Under the pieces are notes generated by a model. It saw nothing but the letters and a program-made list of their open reading frames with translations, did not search any database and was not told the origin of the DNA. This document shows, piece by piece, positions 26,518-35,649 of a stretch of 64,000 bases of DNA. The stretch is from assembly GCF_017349075.1 (NCBI RefSeq), contig NZ_JAFMOF010000001.1, positions 1 through 64,000 on the forward strand, read 5' to 3'. Position numbers and translations under genes: made by a program. This DNA is from Streptomyces triculaminicus (GTDB lineage Bacteria > Actinomycetota > Actinomycetes > Streptomycetales > Streptomycetaceae). Within the stretch, counting starts at the first letter, position 1. Every line of letters begins with the position of its first letter.

Positions 26518-26975
26518 CCAGCAAAATCCACCTCGCCTGCGACGGCCGCGGCCGCCCCCTGGCCATCCTGCTCACTCCGGGCCAACGACACGACGGCATC
26601 TGCGCACGCCCCCTGCTCGAACGCATCCGAGTGCCCCGTACCGGACCAGGCCGGCCCCGCTGCCGCCCAGATCACGTGATCGCAGACAAGGCCTACAGTT
26701 CACGCGGCTTCCGCGCCTACCTGCGTAAACGCGGCATCGGACACACGATCCCGGAGAAGAACGACCAGAAGCGGCACCGCCGAAACCGAGGCCGACGAGG
26801 CGGCCGGCCGACAAGCTTCAACAGCGAGATCTACCGCCGCCGCAACACCGTCGAACGCTGCTTCAACCAACTCAAAGGCTTCCGCGGCATCGCCACCCGC
26901 TACGAGAAGACCGCCACCTCCTACGAAGCAGCAGTCACACTCGCATCACTCCTGCTCTGGGCAAGATCAATTTGA
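26460..26975 (+). CDS. IS5-family transposase, C-terminal frame (OrfB)
   Basis: This continues the DDE domain in the -1 frame: GRSRGGLTSKIHLACDGRGR, second Asp in HVIADKAYSSRGFRA, and Glu in RRRNTVERCFNQLKGFRG. It ends 10 bp inside the right inverted repeat. It has no start of its own in the conserved part and is expected to be made as a fusion by frameshifting. Confidence 0.8.
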   Translation, partial: RHRTDEPDDHALGRSRGGLTSKIHLACDGRGRPLAILLTPGQRHDGICARPLLERIRVPRTGPGRPRCRPDHVIADKAYSSRGFRAYLRKRGIGHTIPEKNDQKRHRRNRGRRGGRPTSFNSEIYRRRNTVERCFNQLKGFRGIATRYEKTATSYEAAVTLASLLLWARSI

Positions 26976-27247
26976 AGACGGACCCTAGGACGGCCTCGGG
27001 TTCGGGTCCCCGCTGTGCGTCGCGGGGGGAGTGGGGACTTCAGGCACCCGGACCGGCCCGTGACCTGGCTGAACATCGGGGTCGGAGGCCACAGGGTGAG
27101 CGATCTGGAAGCCCGGTGGCAGGCGGGACGTGCTTGACGCACGTAGCGGGCCGATGGGCCGGTACCGCCGCGCGCCTGCGTTGTCCTTGTTCTCGTCCGG
27201 CTCAGGCCCGTCCGCGTCCTTGGCAGGCGTGCGGCGTCGGCGGCTGG

Positions 27248-27850
27248 TCAGGCGGCCGGGAGTGTGCCGGCCCAGACGGGGGGTGTGCGCCGCTCCCAGG
27301 GTGCGGCCCTCTCCAGTTGCCCGGCGAGGCGGAACAGAACGTCCTCGCGCCCGTACCCGGCGGCGAACTGGATGCCGATGGGCATGCCGGTGGCCGGATC
27401 CGCCGCCAGTGGTACCGACATGGCGGGGGTGCCGGCGACGTTGAAGGCCGCGGTGAACGGTGACCTGTGGAACAGGTGCTCCAGCCAGCCCCGGCCGTCC
27501 GTCCCCTCCGCGCCGTGGTGGTAGGTGCCTATGGCTACGGGAAGTTCGGGAAGCGTGGGCGTCAGCAGTACGTCATGACGGTCGAAGTGCGCGCCGATCG
27601 ACCGGGCGACCCGGTTGCGCACATCGAGGGCATGCACGAACTCCGCACCGCTCACCCGACGTCCCCAGGTGTAGCTCGCCAGCATCTCGGGCTCGACGGT
27701 CGTCTCGTCGACGGGGCGGCCGAACGCCTCGGCGAAGCCGTCGATCCATGTCACCAGGTTCGCTGTCCACAGCCGGGCGTTGGCGAGGACGAATTCCTCC
27801 CAGCTCACCCCGAGGTTCACGCCGGTGGGCTCGACCCGGTGGCCGAAACG
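27248..27850 (-). pseudogene. amidase (AS family), 5'-truncated
   Basis: This is the C-terminal 190 residues of an amidase-signature enzyme: FVLANARLWTANLVTWIDGF, DVLLTPTLPELPVAIGTYHH, and PFTAAFNVAGTPAMSVPLAA, ending GYGREDVLFRLAGQLE. The catalytic Ser-Ser-Lys part is missing. It is cut off where an IS701-type remnant begins near 27850. Full amidases are about 470 residues. Confidence 0.8.
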
Positions 27851-27879
27851 GATCCTCCCAGCTCAGAAGACGCCAGCCC

Positions 27880-28180
27880 GCCCGAGCCCGGACCGCCACC
27901 CTTCGGCGAAGCCGTAGACGACATCAGCGCTCACCCACCGGAACGGGATCTTCTCCTGGATCACACGGCGGACCAGGGCCTTGGCGACGGCCACCTTGGC
28001 AGGGAAGCCGACAGCGATACCGATGCCCGCCTGGCGGTGCCGTTCTCGGTCTCCGGTCCACGAGTCGGGCAGACACGTGCAGTCGAAGCGAGTGCGGCCG
28101 CAGCCGGTGGCACAGCGAAGAACCCCGGCCTGGCAGATCCCGGTCCGGCCCGCCGGGCCGGAGTACGCTCCATAACACGG
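27880..28180 (-). pseudogene. IS701-family transposase fragment
   Basis: The minus strand encodes part of a DDE transposase (PDSWTGDRERHRQAGIG, AVAKALVRRVIQEKIPFRWV, SADVVYGFAEGWRS). The same region occurs, diverged, at 41480-41800. No start, end or complete catalytic core is left. The stretch 28181-28541 beyond it shows no gene. Confidence 0.65.
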
Positions 28181-28541
28181 CGAGCCGACCGGGACCGGCG
28201 GCCTCGATTACCAGCGCTCGCTGATGCGGCAGCCACGCCTATCAGGCTACGGAGACCACCCGAGAGCCCGTCGTCGGCCGCGTGCTGGAGGGCGACGTCG
28301 CGGGCCCCCAGAAGCTGCCCAACCGTCGCAGCACTGAGCCACGGTCACAGAGCGGTCCCCCGGGTGACCGTGGACCGCCCTATGGATCGATACGCCGGCG
28401 CGCGGCGCGATGGCCACCGCCCCGTCGCGAGAAAGCCCCTCCCCCACCCCTGGCGGTCTGCGTCCCGTCTGGCGTCCAAGGTCGATTGTCAGTGGTGGGT
28501 GAGAGGATCTGAGCATCGAGTCGGAAAAAGGGGGAGCGGTC

Positions 28542-29582
28542 ATGTCCGGAAACCAGAACTACATCAACCACGTTGCTCTTGTACTGGATGCCAGTTCGTC
28601 CATGTCACGCCTGAGCCGCAAAGTCGTCGAAGTCGCCGACCAGCAGATCGCCTATCTGGCCCGCCGGTCGAAGGAACTCGATCAGGAAACCCGCGTCACG
28701 GTGTACGTCTTCGCGGACAAGGTGGAGTGCGTCATTTACGACAAGGACGTGCTGCGGATGCCATCCTTGAAGCAGCTGTACCGGGTCGGCGGAATGACGG
28801 CACTGCTGGCGGCCACGCTGAAGTCGCAGCGGGAGCTGGCACAGACTGCGCAACTGTACGGCGACCACAGCTTCCTGACATTCGTACTGACCGATGGCCA
28901 GGAGAACGCGAGCCACCGCTGCCCGGATGCCCCTGCCAGGGATCCGCGTGAACTGGTGCAGGCCGTGGCCAAGATGACCGAGACACAGGAAGACAACTGG
29001 ACGCTGGCCGTCCTTGTACCGGACCAGATGGGCAAGCGCGAAGCCATGCAGTGCGGCTTCCCGAAAGACAACATCGCCATCTGGGACGCCACCAGCACAC
29101 AAGGCCTGGAAGAAGCCGGGCAGGTCATCCAACAGGCCACCGAGAAATTCATGGTCGGCCGCTCCCAGGGCATCCGCGGATCCCGGGCGGTATTCTCCAC
29201 GGGTGCACAGGCGGTCAATGAGGACACCATCAAGGCAGCCGGTCTCACCCCAGTGAATCCGTCGCAGTACCAGCTGATCCCGGTAGACCGCGAAACGGCC
29301 ATCCGGGCCTGGGTCACCGAATGCGGGCACACCTACCGCACCGGCTGCGCGTACTACCAGCTGAGCAAGTCAGAGAAAATCCAGGCGCGCAAGCACATCG
29401 CGGTACTGGAGAAGAAGACGGACCGGGTATACACGGGGCCCGAAGCCCGAACCCTGCTCGGCCTGCCGGACACGGAAATCCGCGTCAAGCCGGACCACAA
29501 CGACGACTACACCATCTTCGTGCAGAGCACCAGCGTTAACCGGAAGCTGGTGCCGAACAGGCGGCTGTTGCTTATGAACTGA
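28542..29582 (+). CDS. von Willebrand factor A domain protein
   Basis: 346 residues. The VWA domain occupies about 10-195 with a complete MIDAS motif: DASSS at 16-20, Thr in GGMTALLA, Asp in LTDGQEN. The C-terminal 150 residues, with CGHTYRTGCAYYQLSKSEKI and KLVPNRRLLLMN, are unrelated to known domains and contain a possible Cys pair. Such stand-alone VWA proteins are common in phages and mobile islands and mediate metal-dependent protein contacts. ATG 28542 follows AAAGGGGGAG. Base composition is somewhat lower in GC than its neighbours. A terminator follows. Confidence 0.8.
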   Translation: MSGNQNYINHVALVLDASSSMSRLSRKVVEVADQQIAYLARRSKELDQETRVTVYVFADKVECVIYDKDVLRMPSLKQLYRVGGMTALLAATLKSQRELAQTAQLYGDHSFLTFVLTDGQENASHRCPDAPARDPRELVQAVAKMTETQEDNWTLAVLVPDQMGKREAMQCGFPKDNIAIWDATSTQGLEEAGQVIQQATEKFMVGRSQGIRGSRAVFSTGAQAVNEDTIKAAGLTPVNPSQYQLIPVDRETAIRAWVTECGHTYRTGCAYYQLSKSEKIQARKHIAVLEKKTDRVYTGPEARTLLGLPDTEIRVKPDHNDDYTIFVQSTSVNRKLVPNRRLLLMN

Positions 29583-29588
29583 TGCCTT

Positions 29589-29621
29589 GGAAGCCTCGCC
29601 GGTCCGACCGGCGGGGCTTCC
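29589..29621 (+). terminator. terminator after the VWA gene
   Basis: GGAAGCCTCGCCGGTC (29589-29604) pairs with 29606-29621 over 16 bp with one G-T wobble, beginning 7 bp after the VWA stop codon. The region 29622-29862 has only a weak plus-strand frame (VMQAGAKQLTDFLDDISLMR, to a stop at 29835), perhaps a gene end fragment. Confidence 0.8.
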
Positions 29622-29862
29622 TTCGCATACAGCAAGCTGTTTGGGCAGACCCCGTACCCTGAGGCGACACACCAGCCTCGACCGCCACGAGGCCGTCGCC
29701 CCGGTACGCGCCAGCGGCCACCGGCGCGAGGTGATGCAGGCCGGCGCCAAACAGCTGACCGACTTCCTCGACGACATCAGCCTCATGAGGAGCATCGGAC
29801 GATGGCTGTGGAAGAGCCCTGGCCCGCCGGCCTGAGCCGACCGCCCGGCCTCCCCCGGCCCG

Positions 29863-30918
29863 TTACCCTGCGAGGCCCAACTGCACCCCTGGGTGAAGCT
29901 CGATGCGGATGCTGTCGTCGTCCTCGATGACATAGGTTGGGTCAGTACGGTGACGCCAGCCCAGCGGCAACAGGTAGTACCGCTTGTCCCGTTCGACCAG
30001 CAGACGCAGCCCGGTATAGCGATAGCGGTAATGCCGTTCCCTGCCGAGATCCTCTATCCCAGGACGAGGGCTGCCGGAGAAAGCCAGCGGATCGGTGCTG
30101 AGTACGACGACGGAAGTCCGCTCCACCAGCCGCTCCTCGACCTGCCGCGCCTCCTGTTCACCCTGCCGACCAGAGGACAGCGCAACCGCCCACAACACGA
30201 ACAAACCTGCCAACGCTACGGTCAGAGCCCGCCGCCCGCCCCCTTCTCCGCCCGGCCGCCCGCTCACCGGTCCGCGTCCGGCCCGTTGTGCGGCGCGGGT
30301 CTGACCCAGCAGGAGCCCGGACGCGACCAGCAGCGGCGCCGTCCATCGCAGCGGCGCTATGAAAGGCCACAGGACCATCAGCAACACACCGGACACTACG
30401 AACCAGGGGTACCGGGCGGCTGCGAGATGGCCCAGACGGCAGGCCCGAAAGACCCACCGATCCGGCAGGCCCAGAGAGCCCAGGAAAGCGGGCAGCTCCG
30501 GCACCAGCATCACCAACGCCAAACCCATCAGCACCGGCATCGTGATCAGCCGGAGGCTGTCGAGCGCGAGTTCTGAGAAGCTCAGCCCCAGGGACGCGTA
30601 GGACACATGGAAATACGCGTAATAGGAGCTGCTGCCCACCGCGCCGGCATAGAACATCAAAGTGGCACAGAACGAACCTGCCGCCACGACAGCGTTGAGG
30701 ATCTCGACTCTTCCGCCGGATCGGGAGCCGGGATCTGGTGGCCGGGGCGGCGGTCCCACCGGTGACATCGGTGCCGCCGGTGGCAGCGATGGCCCAGCCG
30801 GAGGGGGAGGAGGGGCCGGAGGCGGGGTGGGGCGGCTGCGGAGAAAGCGCGCCAGGCCCAGACGTCTCGCCGTCGAGCGGCCAGGCCCCGGCACCGGGGG
30901 ACGGTCATGGCCCGTCAC
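29863..30918 (-). CDS. multi-helix membrane protein coupled to a lipoprotein
   Basis: About 351 residues. A Pro-rich cytoplasmic N-terminus (PTPPPAPPPPPAGPSLPP) precedes hydrophobic segments around ILNAVVAAGSFCATLMFYAG, LITMPVLMGLALVMLV, WFVVSGVLLMVLWPFIAPL, PLLVASGLLLG and ALTVALAGLFVLWAVAL. A 95-residue C-terminal domain (RHYRYRYTGLRLLVERDKRY, YVIEDDDSIRIELHPG) follows. GTG 30918 overlaps the stop of the lipoprotein gene (GTGA), so both are translated together. No family is recognised. The lipoprotein and this protein probably act in one envelope complex. Confidence 0.75.
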   Translation of the reverse strand: MTGHDRPPVPGPGRSTARRLGLARFLRSRPTPPPAPPPPPAGPSLPPAAPMSPVGPPPRPPDPGSRSGGRVEILNAVVAAGSFCATLMFYAGAVGSSSYYAYFHVSYASLGLSFSELALDSLRLITMPVLMGLALVMLVPELPAFLGSLGLPDRWVFRACRLGHLAAARYPWFVVSGVLLMVLWPFIAPLRWTAPLLVASGLLLGQTRAAQRAGRGPVSGRPGGEGGGRRALTVALAGLFVLWAVALSSGRQGEQEARQVEERLVERTSVVVLSTDPLAFSGSPRPGIEDLGRERHYRYRYTGLRLLVERDKRYYLLPLGWRHRTDPTYVIEDDDSIRIELHPGVQLGLAG

Positions 30919-31376
30919 GTTCCAGCGGGCGCGGGGCGCGTGGCCCCAGGCCGGGGAACCGGCCCGGATGGGGCATTCGGGGTGGGGGTGGGACGCAGGT
31001 TGGGGTTCCACTCGCCGGGCCTCTTCGTGGACGGTGGAGGAGACACCGGAGGAATGCCCTCGTCCGGGCCGCTGCGAGAAGGACTTCCCTGGCCTCCGGG
31101 CGAGGACAGGCGTTCACCTGCGGTCGGGCGCGAAGTCGCGGGCCGTGTGGCAGCCCCTCCAGAAGGGGCGACCGTCAGCCCAGGACCCCACCCCGGATAC
31201 CGTGACGCACGCGTGACGGGTGGGGAAACCGGCGGGATGCCCTCACCCGAACCGTCGCTGGTCCCCCGCGGCCCGGACGCGGGATCACGGTCCTCGCTCC
31301 CGCAGCCACCCACCACGACCATCGCCACAAGCACCATGGCAGCTATACCGTGCGCGGTCTTTCGCCTCATTCCCAC
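30915..31376 (-). CDS. Pro/Ser-rich lipoprotein
   Basis: 153 residues with a lipoprotein signal (KTAHGIAAMVLVAMVVVGGC, lipobox Cys at about 25). The mature part is low-complexity, rich in Pro, Ser and Gly, and contains the motif EGIPPVSPP twice, about 60 residues apart, which suggests an internal duplication. Starts GTG 31376 and ATG 31370 both fit the GGGAGG site. It is the first gene of a two-gene coupled unit. The DNA from 31377 to 31642 should hold the promoter; it shows no gene. Confidence 0.75.
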   Translation of the reverse strand: MGMRRKTAHGIAAMVLVAMVVVGGCGSEDRDPASGPRGTSDGSGEGIPPVSPPVTRASRYPGWGPGLTVAPSGGAATRPATSRPTAGERLSSPGGQGSPSRSGPDEGIPPVSPPPSTKRPGEWNPNLRPTPTPNAPSGPVPRPGATRPAPAGT

Positions 31377-31642
31377 GGCACCTCCCCCGACACCCCGCCC
31401 GTCATATCAACCGACCGCGGCGGACCGAGGGGCGTTCACGTATTCCACTCACATCGCGCCCGGCGCAGTCACCAGGTCCTCACCCCGGACGGAAACCAAC
31501 CTGCCGTCCTGCTCAGACAGCAGTGCGACCTGTGGTTTCGGTGAAACGGGCCCCTCCGTGGGGGTAGTCCCCTGGGGGATCGATTCACCACGCCACGGCG
31601 CCGGAGAGATCGCTTCCGGCACGCGTGAGGGAGGTGGCTGCC

Positions 31643-32050
31643 ATGCACCAACCGGCAACCGGTCCGGCAGGCCGGGCCATCGCGGTCGTCGGCGTCTCAT
31701 GCCGGCTGCCCGGGGGGCATCGACAACCTGAACTCGCTGTGGACGGCCCTGGAACAAGGACGGGAACAGATCGGCCAGGTTCCCCCCGACCGGTTCGAGG
31801 CCCGTCGCTTCGTCGACACATCGATGCCGCGCACTGGCAAGAGCTACACCGCCGCGGGAGGCTTCCTGCACGACCTCGGCGGCTTCGACGCCGGCTACTT
31901 CGGGACCTCCCCGAAGGAAGCCTCCCGCATGGACCCGCAGCACCGGCTGCTGCTGGAGCCGGCCGTGGAGGCGCTGGACGACGCGGGCACCTCATACGGC
32001 GGCCTGCAGAGGGAGGTGGTGCAGCCGGTCCTTCTCGATGAACAATCTGG
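31643..32050 (+). pseudogene. type I polyketide synthase ketosynthase fragment
   Basis: From ATG 31643: AIAVVGVSCRLPGG, then after an extra G in a G-run near 31716 the frame shifts to IDNLNSLWTALEQGREQIGQ, VPPDRFEARRFVDTS, GFLHDLGGFDAGYFG and MDPQHRLLLEPAVEALDDAG. This is the first roughly 110 residues of a KS domain. The sequence is lost after SYGGLQ; unrelated DNA follows. No other PKS domain is present nearby, so it is a relic of a lost cluster. Confidence 0.8.
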
Positions 32051-32095
32051 GAGACGGCTTCGCCGGGATCACTCTTCTGCCACCCTGTGGTGTCC

Positions 32096-33379
32096 ATGAG
32101 CTCCGTGGATTCCGCGAACCGGCGTCACATCGTTCGGTGTCGTGTTGTTCAGCGTCATGTTGTTCGGCGTCGGCTGCGTACGGCCTTCGCTGTTGCCGGC
32201 TTGCTGTGCGTCGTGGCCGCGTGCGGCGGCGGGCGACCGGCCGGGAACAGTGGGGTGACGAGGCCGGAAGTCCCGGCTGGGGCTTTTCCTGAGACTCCTA
32301 GCGCCAGGATCCAGGGGGCCTGGCCCTCTCCGGCCGACGAGGACGATCCCGGCGACGTGGTGACGCTGGGCTCGCACCGGGCGTATGCCTATGACCGGGA
32401 CGCCGTCGATGTCACCGCCTTCCGGCTGGACTCCGGTGACCTCGCCTGGCATACGGCCGTACCGGAGGGCACCGCCGTCGCACAGGCACCACGCCTGGTC
32501 GGCGACACGGTGATCGGCGCCTTCGCCACCGTCGAACGGGGCGAGGGGACCGATGCCGGCCGGCGCGGTATCACGGTCATCGCCCTGGACGCCGGCACCG
32601 GCAGGAGTCTGTGGACGCGCGAGATCGCCGGTGACACGGTCGCCGTGGACTCCGAGGCGGTGCCCCATGTGGTCGGCGCCGACGCCCGGCATGTGCTCGT
32701 CGCCTCGTACGAGGAGGGCTACGCGACGACTCCGCCCCTGTCCGCCCTGCTCGACACGCGAACCGGCCGGGTCATCTGGACCGACCCCGATTTCAAGGGG
32801 GTGGACCTGGAGCGGTCGGTGGCCGTCGGTGTGCGCGGTGACGGTGACTTCGCGGGCAAGTCCGCCTCGGACGGCACTCGGCTGTGGCAGCGGGATCTTC
32901 GACTCGGCGAGGCCCGGACGGCGGACCCGGGCCCCGGACTGACCTGGGCCGACGGGACCGAGGCGGGCAACACCCTGCTCATCGACCCCGCAACCGGCGG
33001 GACCCGTCTGAACTCGGGTGACACGTCCCTGGAGAGGTGCCGCTACGACGGCTGGAGCACGACGGTCTGCGCCGGGGCCGACGGTTCGGGCGACGCGGTC
33101 GTATGGGCGGTGGACGTACGTACCGCACAGGTCCTGTGGCGCCTGCCCGACGCGTCGGCGCACCGCGTCGCGCCCGTCGTCACCGCGGCGTGGCACGGGG
33201 TGGTCTACGCCCAAGTAGATCAGGCCATGACGCTCGACGCCCGTACGGGCCAAGACCTCCGCACGGACATCGGTCCCGTCTCCCCCACCCTCGTCAACGA
33301 AGGCTACGGCCTGGTCTACGACCACGCGGCCCGGACGATCGACGTCTACCGGGCCGGCGGGACGGCCGTCCCCGGCTGA
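32096..33379 (+). CDS. PQQ-like beta-propeller lipoprotein
   Basis: About 427 residues. Signal peptide with lipobox FAVAGLLCVVAACGGG, then a beta-propeller with repeated PQQ-type blades: VTAFRLDSGDLAWHTAVPEG, VIALDAGTGRSLWTREIAG, LLDTRTGRVIWTD, VWAVDVRTAQVLWRL and MTLDARTGQDLRTD. It is anchored outside the membrane. Such propellers usually scaffold or bind partners rather than hold PQQ. ATG 32096 is preferred over GTG 32087. It starts right after the PKS scar and ends before a convergent gene. Confidence 0.8.
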   Translation: MSSVDSANRRHIVRCRVVQRHVVRRRLRTAFAVAGLLCVVAACGGGRPAGNSGVTRPEVPAGAFPETPSARIQGAWPSPADEDDPGDVVTLGSHRAYAYDRDAVDVTAFRLDSGDLAWHTAVPEGTAVAQAPRLVGDTVIGAFATVERGEGTDAGRRGITVIALDAGTGRSLWTREIAGDTVAVDSEAVPHVVGADARHVLVASYEEGYATTPPLSALLDTRTGRVIWTDPDFKGVDLERSVAVGVRGDGDFAGKSASDGTRLWQRDLRLGEARTADPGPGLTWADGTEAGNTLLIDPATGGTRLNSGDTSLERCRYDGWSTTVCAGADGSGDAVVWAVDVRTAQVLWRLPDASAHRVAPVVTAAWHGVVYAQVDQAMTLDARTGQDLRTDIGPVSPTLVNEGYGLVYDHAARTIDVYRAGGTAVPG

Positions 33380-33467
33380 GCTCATGCCGAGCGGATCTCA
33401 CGAGAGCCGCTGCCCAAGAGGCGGCTCCTGTGATGTCACGTCGAGAGCGGGCTGCGGTGCGGGCTGG

Positions 33468-34415
33468 CTAGTTGCTGCTGACCGTGGGGATCGCGCGCGG
33501 GGAGGCGACGGGGTCGAAGCGGAAGACCTGCCCCGCGTCTGCGGCGGCACAGGGCAGTTGCAGCACCGGCGCCCACTGCTGCTTCGAGCCGCCGGGCACC
33601 GACAGGCACGCCCCCGTGTGCAGCGGCATGACGCGGTACCCGCCCGCCGGCGTCCCCTCCCGCCGCAACCGGAAACTCTCCGCGACGCCGCGGTGACCGC
33701 AGTAGTCGTCCATCATCTGCGCACCACGCTTGGAACTGCCGTTCCCCACACCCAGGCACCCGTACCCGAAGACCGGGTGCAGGCTGCGGATCCGGTACGC
33801 CCCGCCGTCCGCCTCCTCCAGCGCGTACGTGGGGATGCTGCTGCGGCAGTCCGCCTGGTAGACGTTCCCCGTGCCCTCACCGTCCCGCTCGGACAGGCAC
33901 AGCGAAGAGACGGCCGAACGGATGCGGTACGTGCCGGGTGCGAGGGCGGGCGGCCCGCTGGAGGCGGTCGTGCCTTCCGCCGTGCCGTGGCCGCCGCCTT
34001 TCCTCCCTACCGTGAGGTACGCGCCGCCGCCCACCAGTGCCAGCAGCACCAGCAGGACGCCCAGTGCCCGGCTGTACCTGCCGATGCGACCCTGCTTACG
34101 TGGTGGGGACGGGTCCTGCTGCTGTGAAGCGATCTGCTGTGAGGCGATTCGCTCCCGTACCGCCAGCCACTCCTGTACATGATCCCCCTGCCCGCACGCG
34201 CGCACGAACACCGCCAGCAGCTCCGCTCGCGGCAGGGCGTCCTGCCGCAGCACATCGGCAAGCGTGCTGCGCGGCAGAACCTCACCGCACTCGGCAGCGC
34301 GCGCCTCCACCTGCCGGAAAGTCAGGCCTGCTGCTTCCTTCAACTGCCTCAGCAGTGCTACGAACTCGGCGGCATCCCGCGCGGCGTGCGGATCCGGCTC
34401 CCCCTGGCTCCCCAT
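33468..34415 (-). CDS. HTH - transmembrane - ricin-like protein
   Basis: 315 residues from ATG 34415. The N-terminal HTH (FVALLRQLKEAAGLTFRQVE) is followed by a linker, one transmembrane helix (ALGVLLVLLALVGGGAYLTV) and an extracellular ricin-like lectin domain with typical repeats (YRIRSAVSSLCLSERDGEGT, HTGACLSVPGG, LQLPCAAADAGQVFRFDP). This architecture recurs in Streptomyces and suggests a membrane-anchored sensor linking carbohydrate binding outside to a DNA- or protein-binding domain inside. ATG 34415 gives the family start; the frame upstream lacks support. Confidence 0.78.
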   Translation of the reverse strand: MGSQGEPDPHAARDAAEFVALLRQLKEAAGLTFRQVEARAAECGEVLPRSTLADVLRQDALPRAELLAVFVRACGQGDHVQEWLAVRERIASQQIASQQQDPSPPRKQGRIGRYSRALGVLLVLLALVGGGAYLTVGRKGGGHGTAEGTTASSGPPALAPGTYRIRSAVSSLCLSERDGEGTGNVYQADCRSSIPTYALEEADGGAYRIRSLHPVFGYGCLGVGNGSSKRGAQMMDDYCGHRGVAESFRLRREGTPAGGYRVMPLHTGACLSVPGGSKQQWAPVLQLPCAAADAGQVFRFDPVASPRAIPTVSSN

Positions 34416-34604
34416 GCCCACATGGTTGCTGTGGGCATGCCATCGGACAACCTCTCTGTCCGGACCGACTCCGGACAGTGGCCCGACCAGGCCGGACATC
34501 CAGCCCCCTGCCCCGGACGGCTCGAACCATTGCCCCGGGGCGAGCTACGCCACGGGCTGCGAGCTGCTGAGGTTCATACAGAGGGATTCGCGAAAGGCAG
34601 GCCT

Positions 34605-34830
34605 GTGAACTTCACGCATACTGGCGGTCACCGTGCCGCTGATGGCCACGGTCACCTTCATGACCGCGACACCGGCCTCCGCCGCCTCGTACAACGGAGG
34701 AAACGCCTACGCTCGCGGCGGCACCGGCAAAGTGACCTCCGCCTATCGCGGAGACGGTATATACGAGCCGACGATGCACCAGCCAATCGTCACTGATCAT
34801 ACGGAGAAGGACGGCTGGCGCCCGGTTCTG
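34605..34830 (+). pseudogene. signal-peptide fragment of a secreted protein
   Basis: AVTVPLMATVTFMTATPASA is a good Sec signal with cleavage after ASA, followed by ASYNGGNAYARGGTGKVTSA. The true start is out of frame (GTG 34604 with NFTHI), and the mature part fades after about 45 residues. Probably a decayed secreted protein. Confidence 0.5.
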
Positions 34831-34882
34831 CGTGAGGGGCGTCACGCCTGGCGGGCGGCAGGACCATCACCTGGCGCAAGGT

Positions 34883-35026
34883 TCAGTCGGTGGAGCGGCC
34901 GTCCGTGGCTGCGGCGACGAGGCCGGCGGTGAAGGCGCGGATGATGAACAGGGCGCCGGTGATGTTGGTGCCGATCATCCGGGTCCACTCGTCGAGGCGG
35001 CCGCTATCGACCGGGATGGACAGCAT
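34883..35026 (-). pseudogene. short-chain dehydrogenase (SDR) fragment
   Basis: The minus strand reads DEWTRMIGTNITGALFIIRA followed by FTAGLVAAATDGRSTD to a stop. It matches the SDR region around the conserved Asn (N-x-T-G) but lacks the Rossmann motif and the Tyr-Lys pair. A small relic. Confidence 0.6.
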
Positions 35027-35082
35027 GACTCCGGCATGTGGGTTTTTCGGGTGGGTCTGTCACTCCCCTGGTCGGGCAGGCC

Positions 35083-35649
35083 CTAAGCGCTCGGCATAGC
35101 CGACTCTCGGGTCGCGTAGATGTCCCGGAGCCGGGCGGCCAGGGCTTCGTACGCCGCATTGGCCCTTGCGCCCAGGGTGCCGGAGTCGATCGACTGGTCG
35201 AGCAGGACGCTCGCCGCGGCCATCGTCAGAGCCTTCTCCGCGGCGTCGGCCAGCGCCCGGACGTCATCCGCCAGGATGAAGCCGATCTGGGACCGCAAGG
35301 CGTCGAGAGCGGCGTCCGACGCGGCGGATGCGTCCAGCATCGGCTGCCGGTAGGTCTCCGGCGACGCGGCCGGGTCCTCCCCCAGGCGCGACCGGTAGTG
35401 CCGCCTGGCCGAACCGAAGGCATGGAGGGACGCCATGGCGTTCCGCAGCAGGGTGTTCACCTCGACGAGCTGGGCCAGCTCGAACGTCTCACGGCGTTCC
35501 GTGATCACTTTGTACTGCTCGGCCAGCCTGGCCCGCGCCTCCCGCCTGGTCTGGGAGCGGTTGTTGATGAAGCCCATCGTCACAACCGTGGTCTGGCCGA
35601 TCAGGATCGACGCGACAGTCGTAAACCATCCCCAGCCCCCCGAAACCAT
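35083..35649 (-). CDS. membrane-anchored helical protein of unknown function
   Basis: 188 residues. One N-terminal hydrophobic segment (WFTTVASILIGQTTVVTMGF) is followed by a long helical, partly coiled region (RREARARLAEQYKVITERRE, QLVEVNTLLRNAMASLHAFG) and an Ala-rich C-terminus. No family recognised. ATG 35649 begins the frame. The transmembrane-then-helix layout resembles proteins that tether or sense at the membrane. Confidence 0.65.
   Translation of the reverse strand: MVSGGWGWFTTVASILIGQTTVVTMGFINNRSQTRREARARLAEQYKVITERRETFELAQLVEVNTLLRNAMASLHAFGSARRHYRSRLGEDPAASPETYRQPMLDASAASDAALDALRSQIGFILADDVRALADAAEKALTMAAASVLLDQSIDSGTLGARANAAYEALAARLRDIYATRESAMPSA

Larger units (their letters stand above)
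26070..26985 (+). mobile_element. intact IS5-family insertion sequence
   Basis: 916 bp. The ends GGGTCCGTCTTCAAAT (26070-26085) and its complement (26970-26985) are perfect 16-bp inverted repeats, continued imperfectly. TA flanks both sides (26068-26069 and 26986-26987), a likely target duplication. It contains both transposase frames without other disruptions, unlike the other IS5 copies in the window. Confidence 0.85.
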
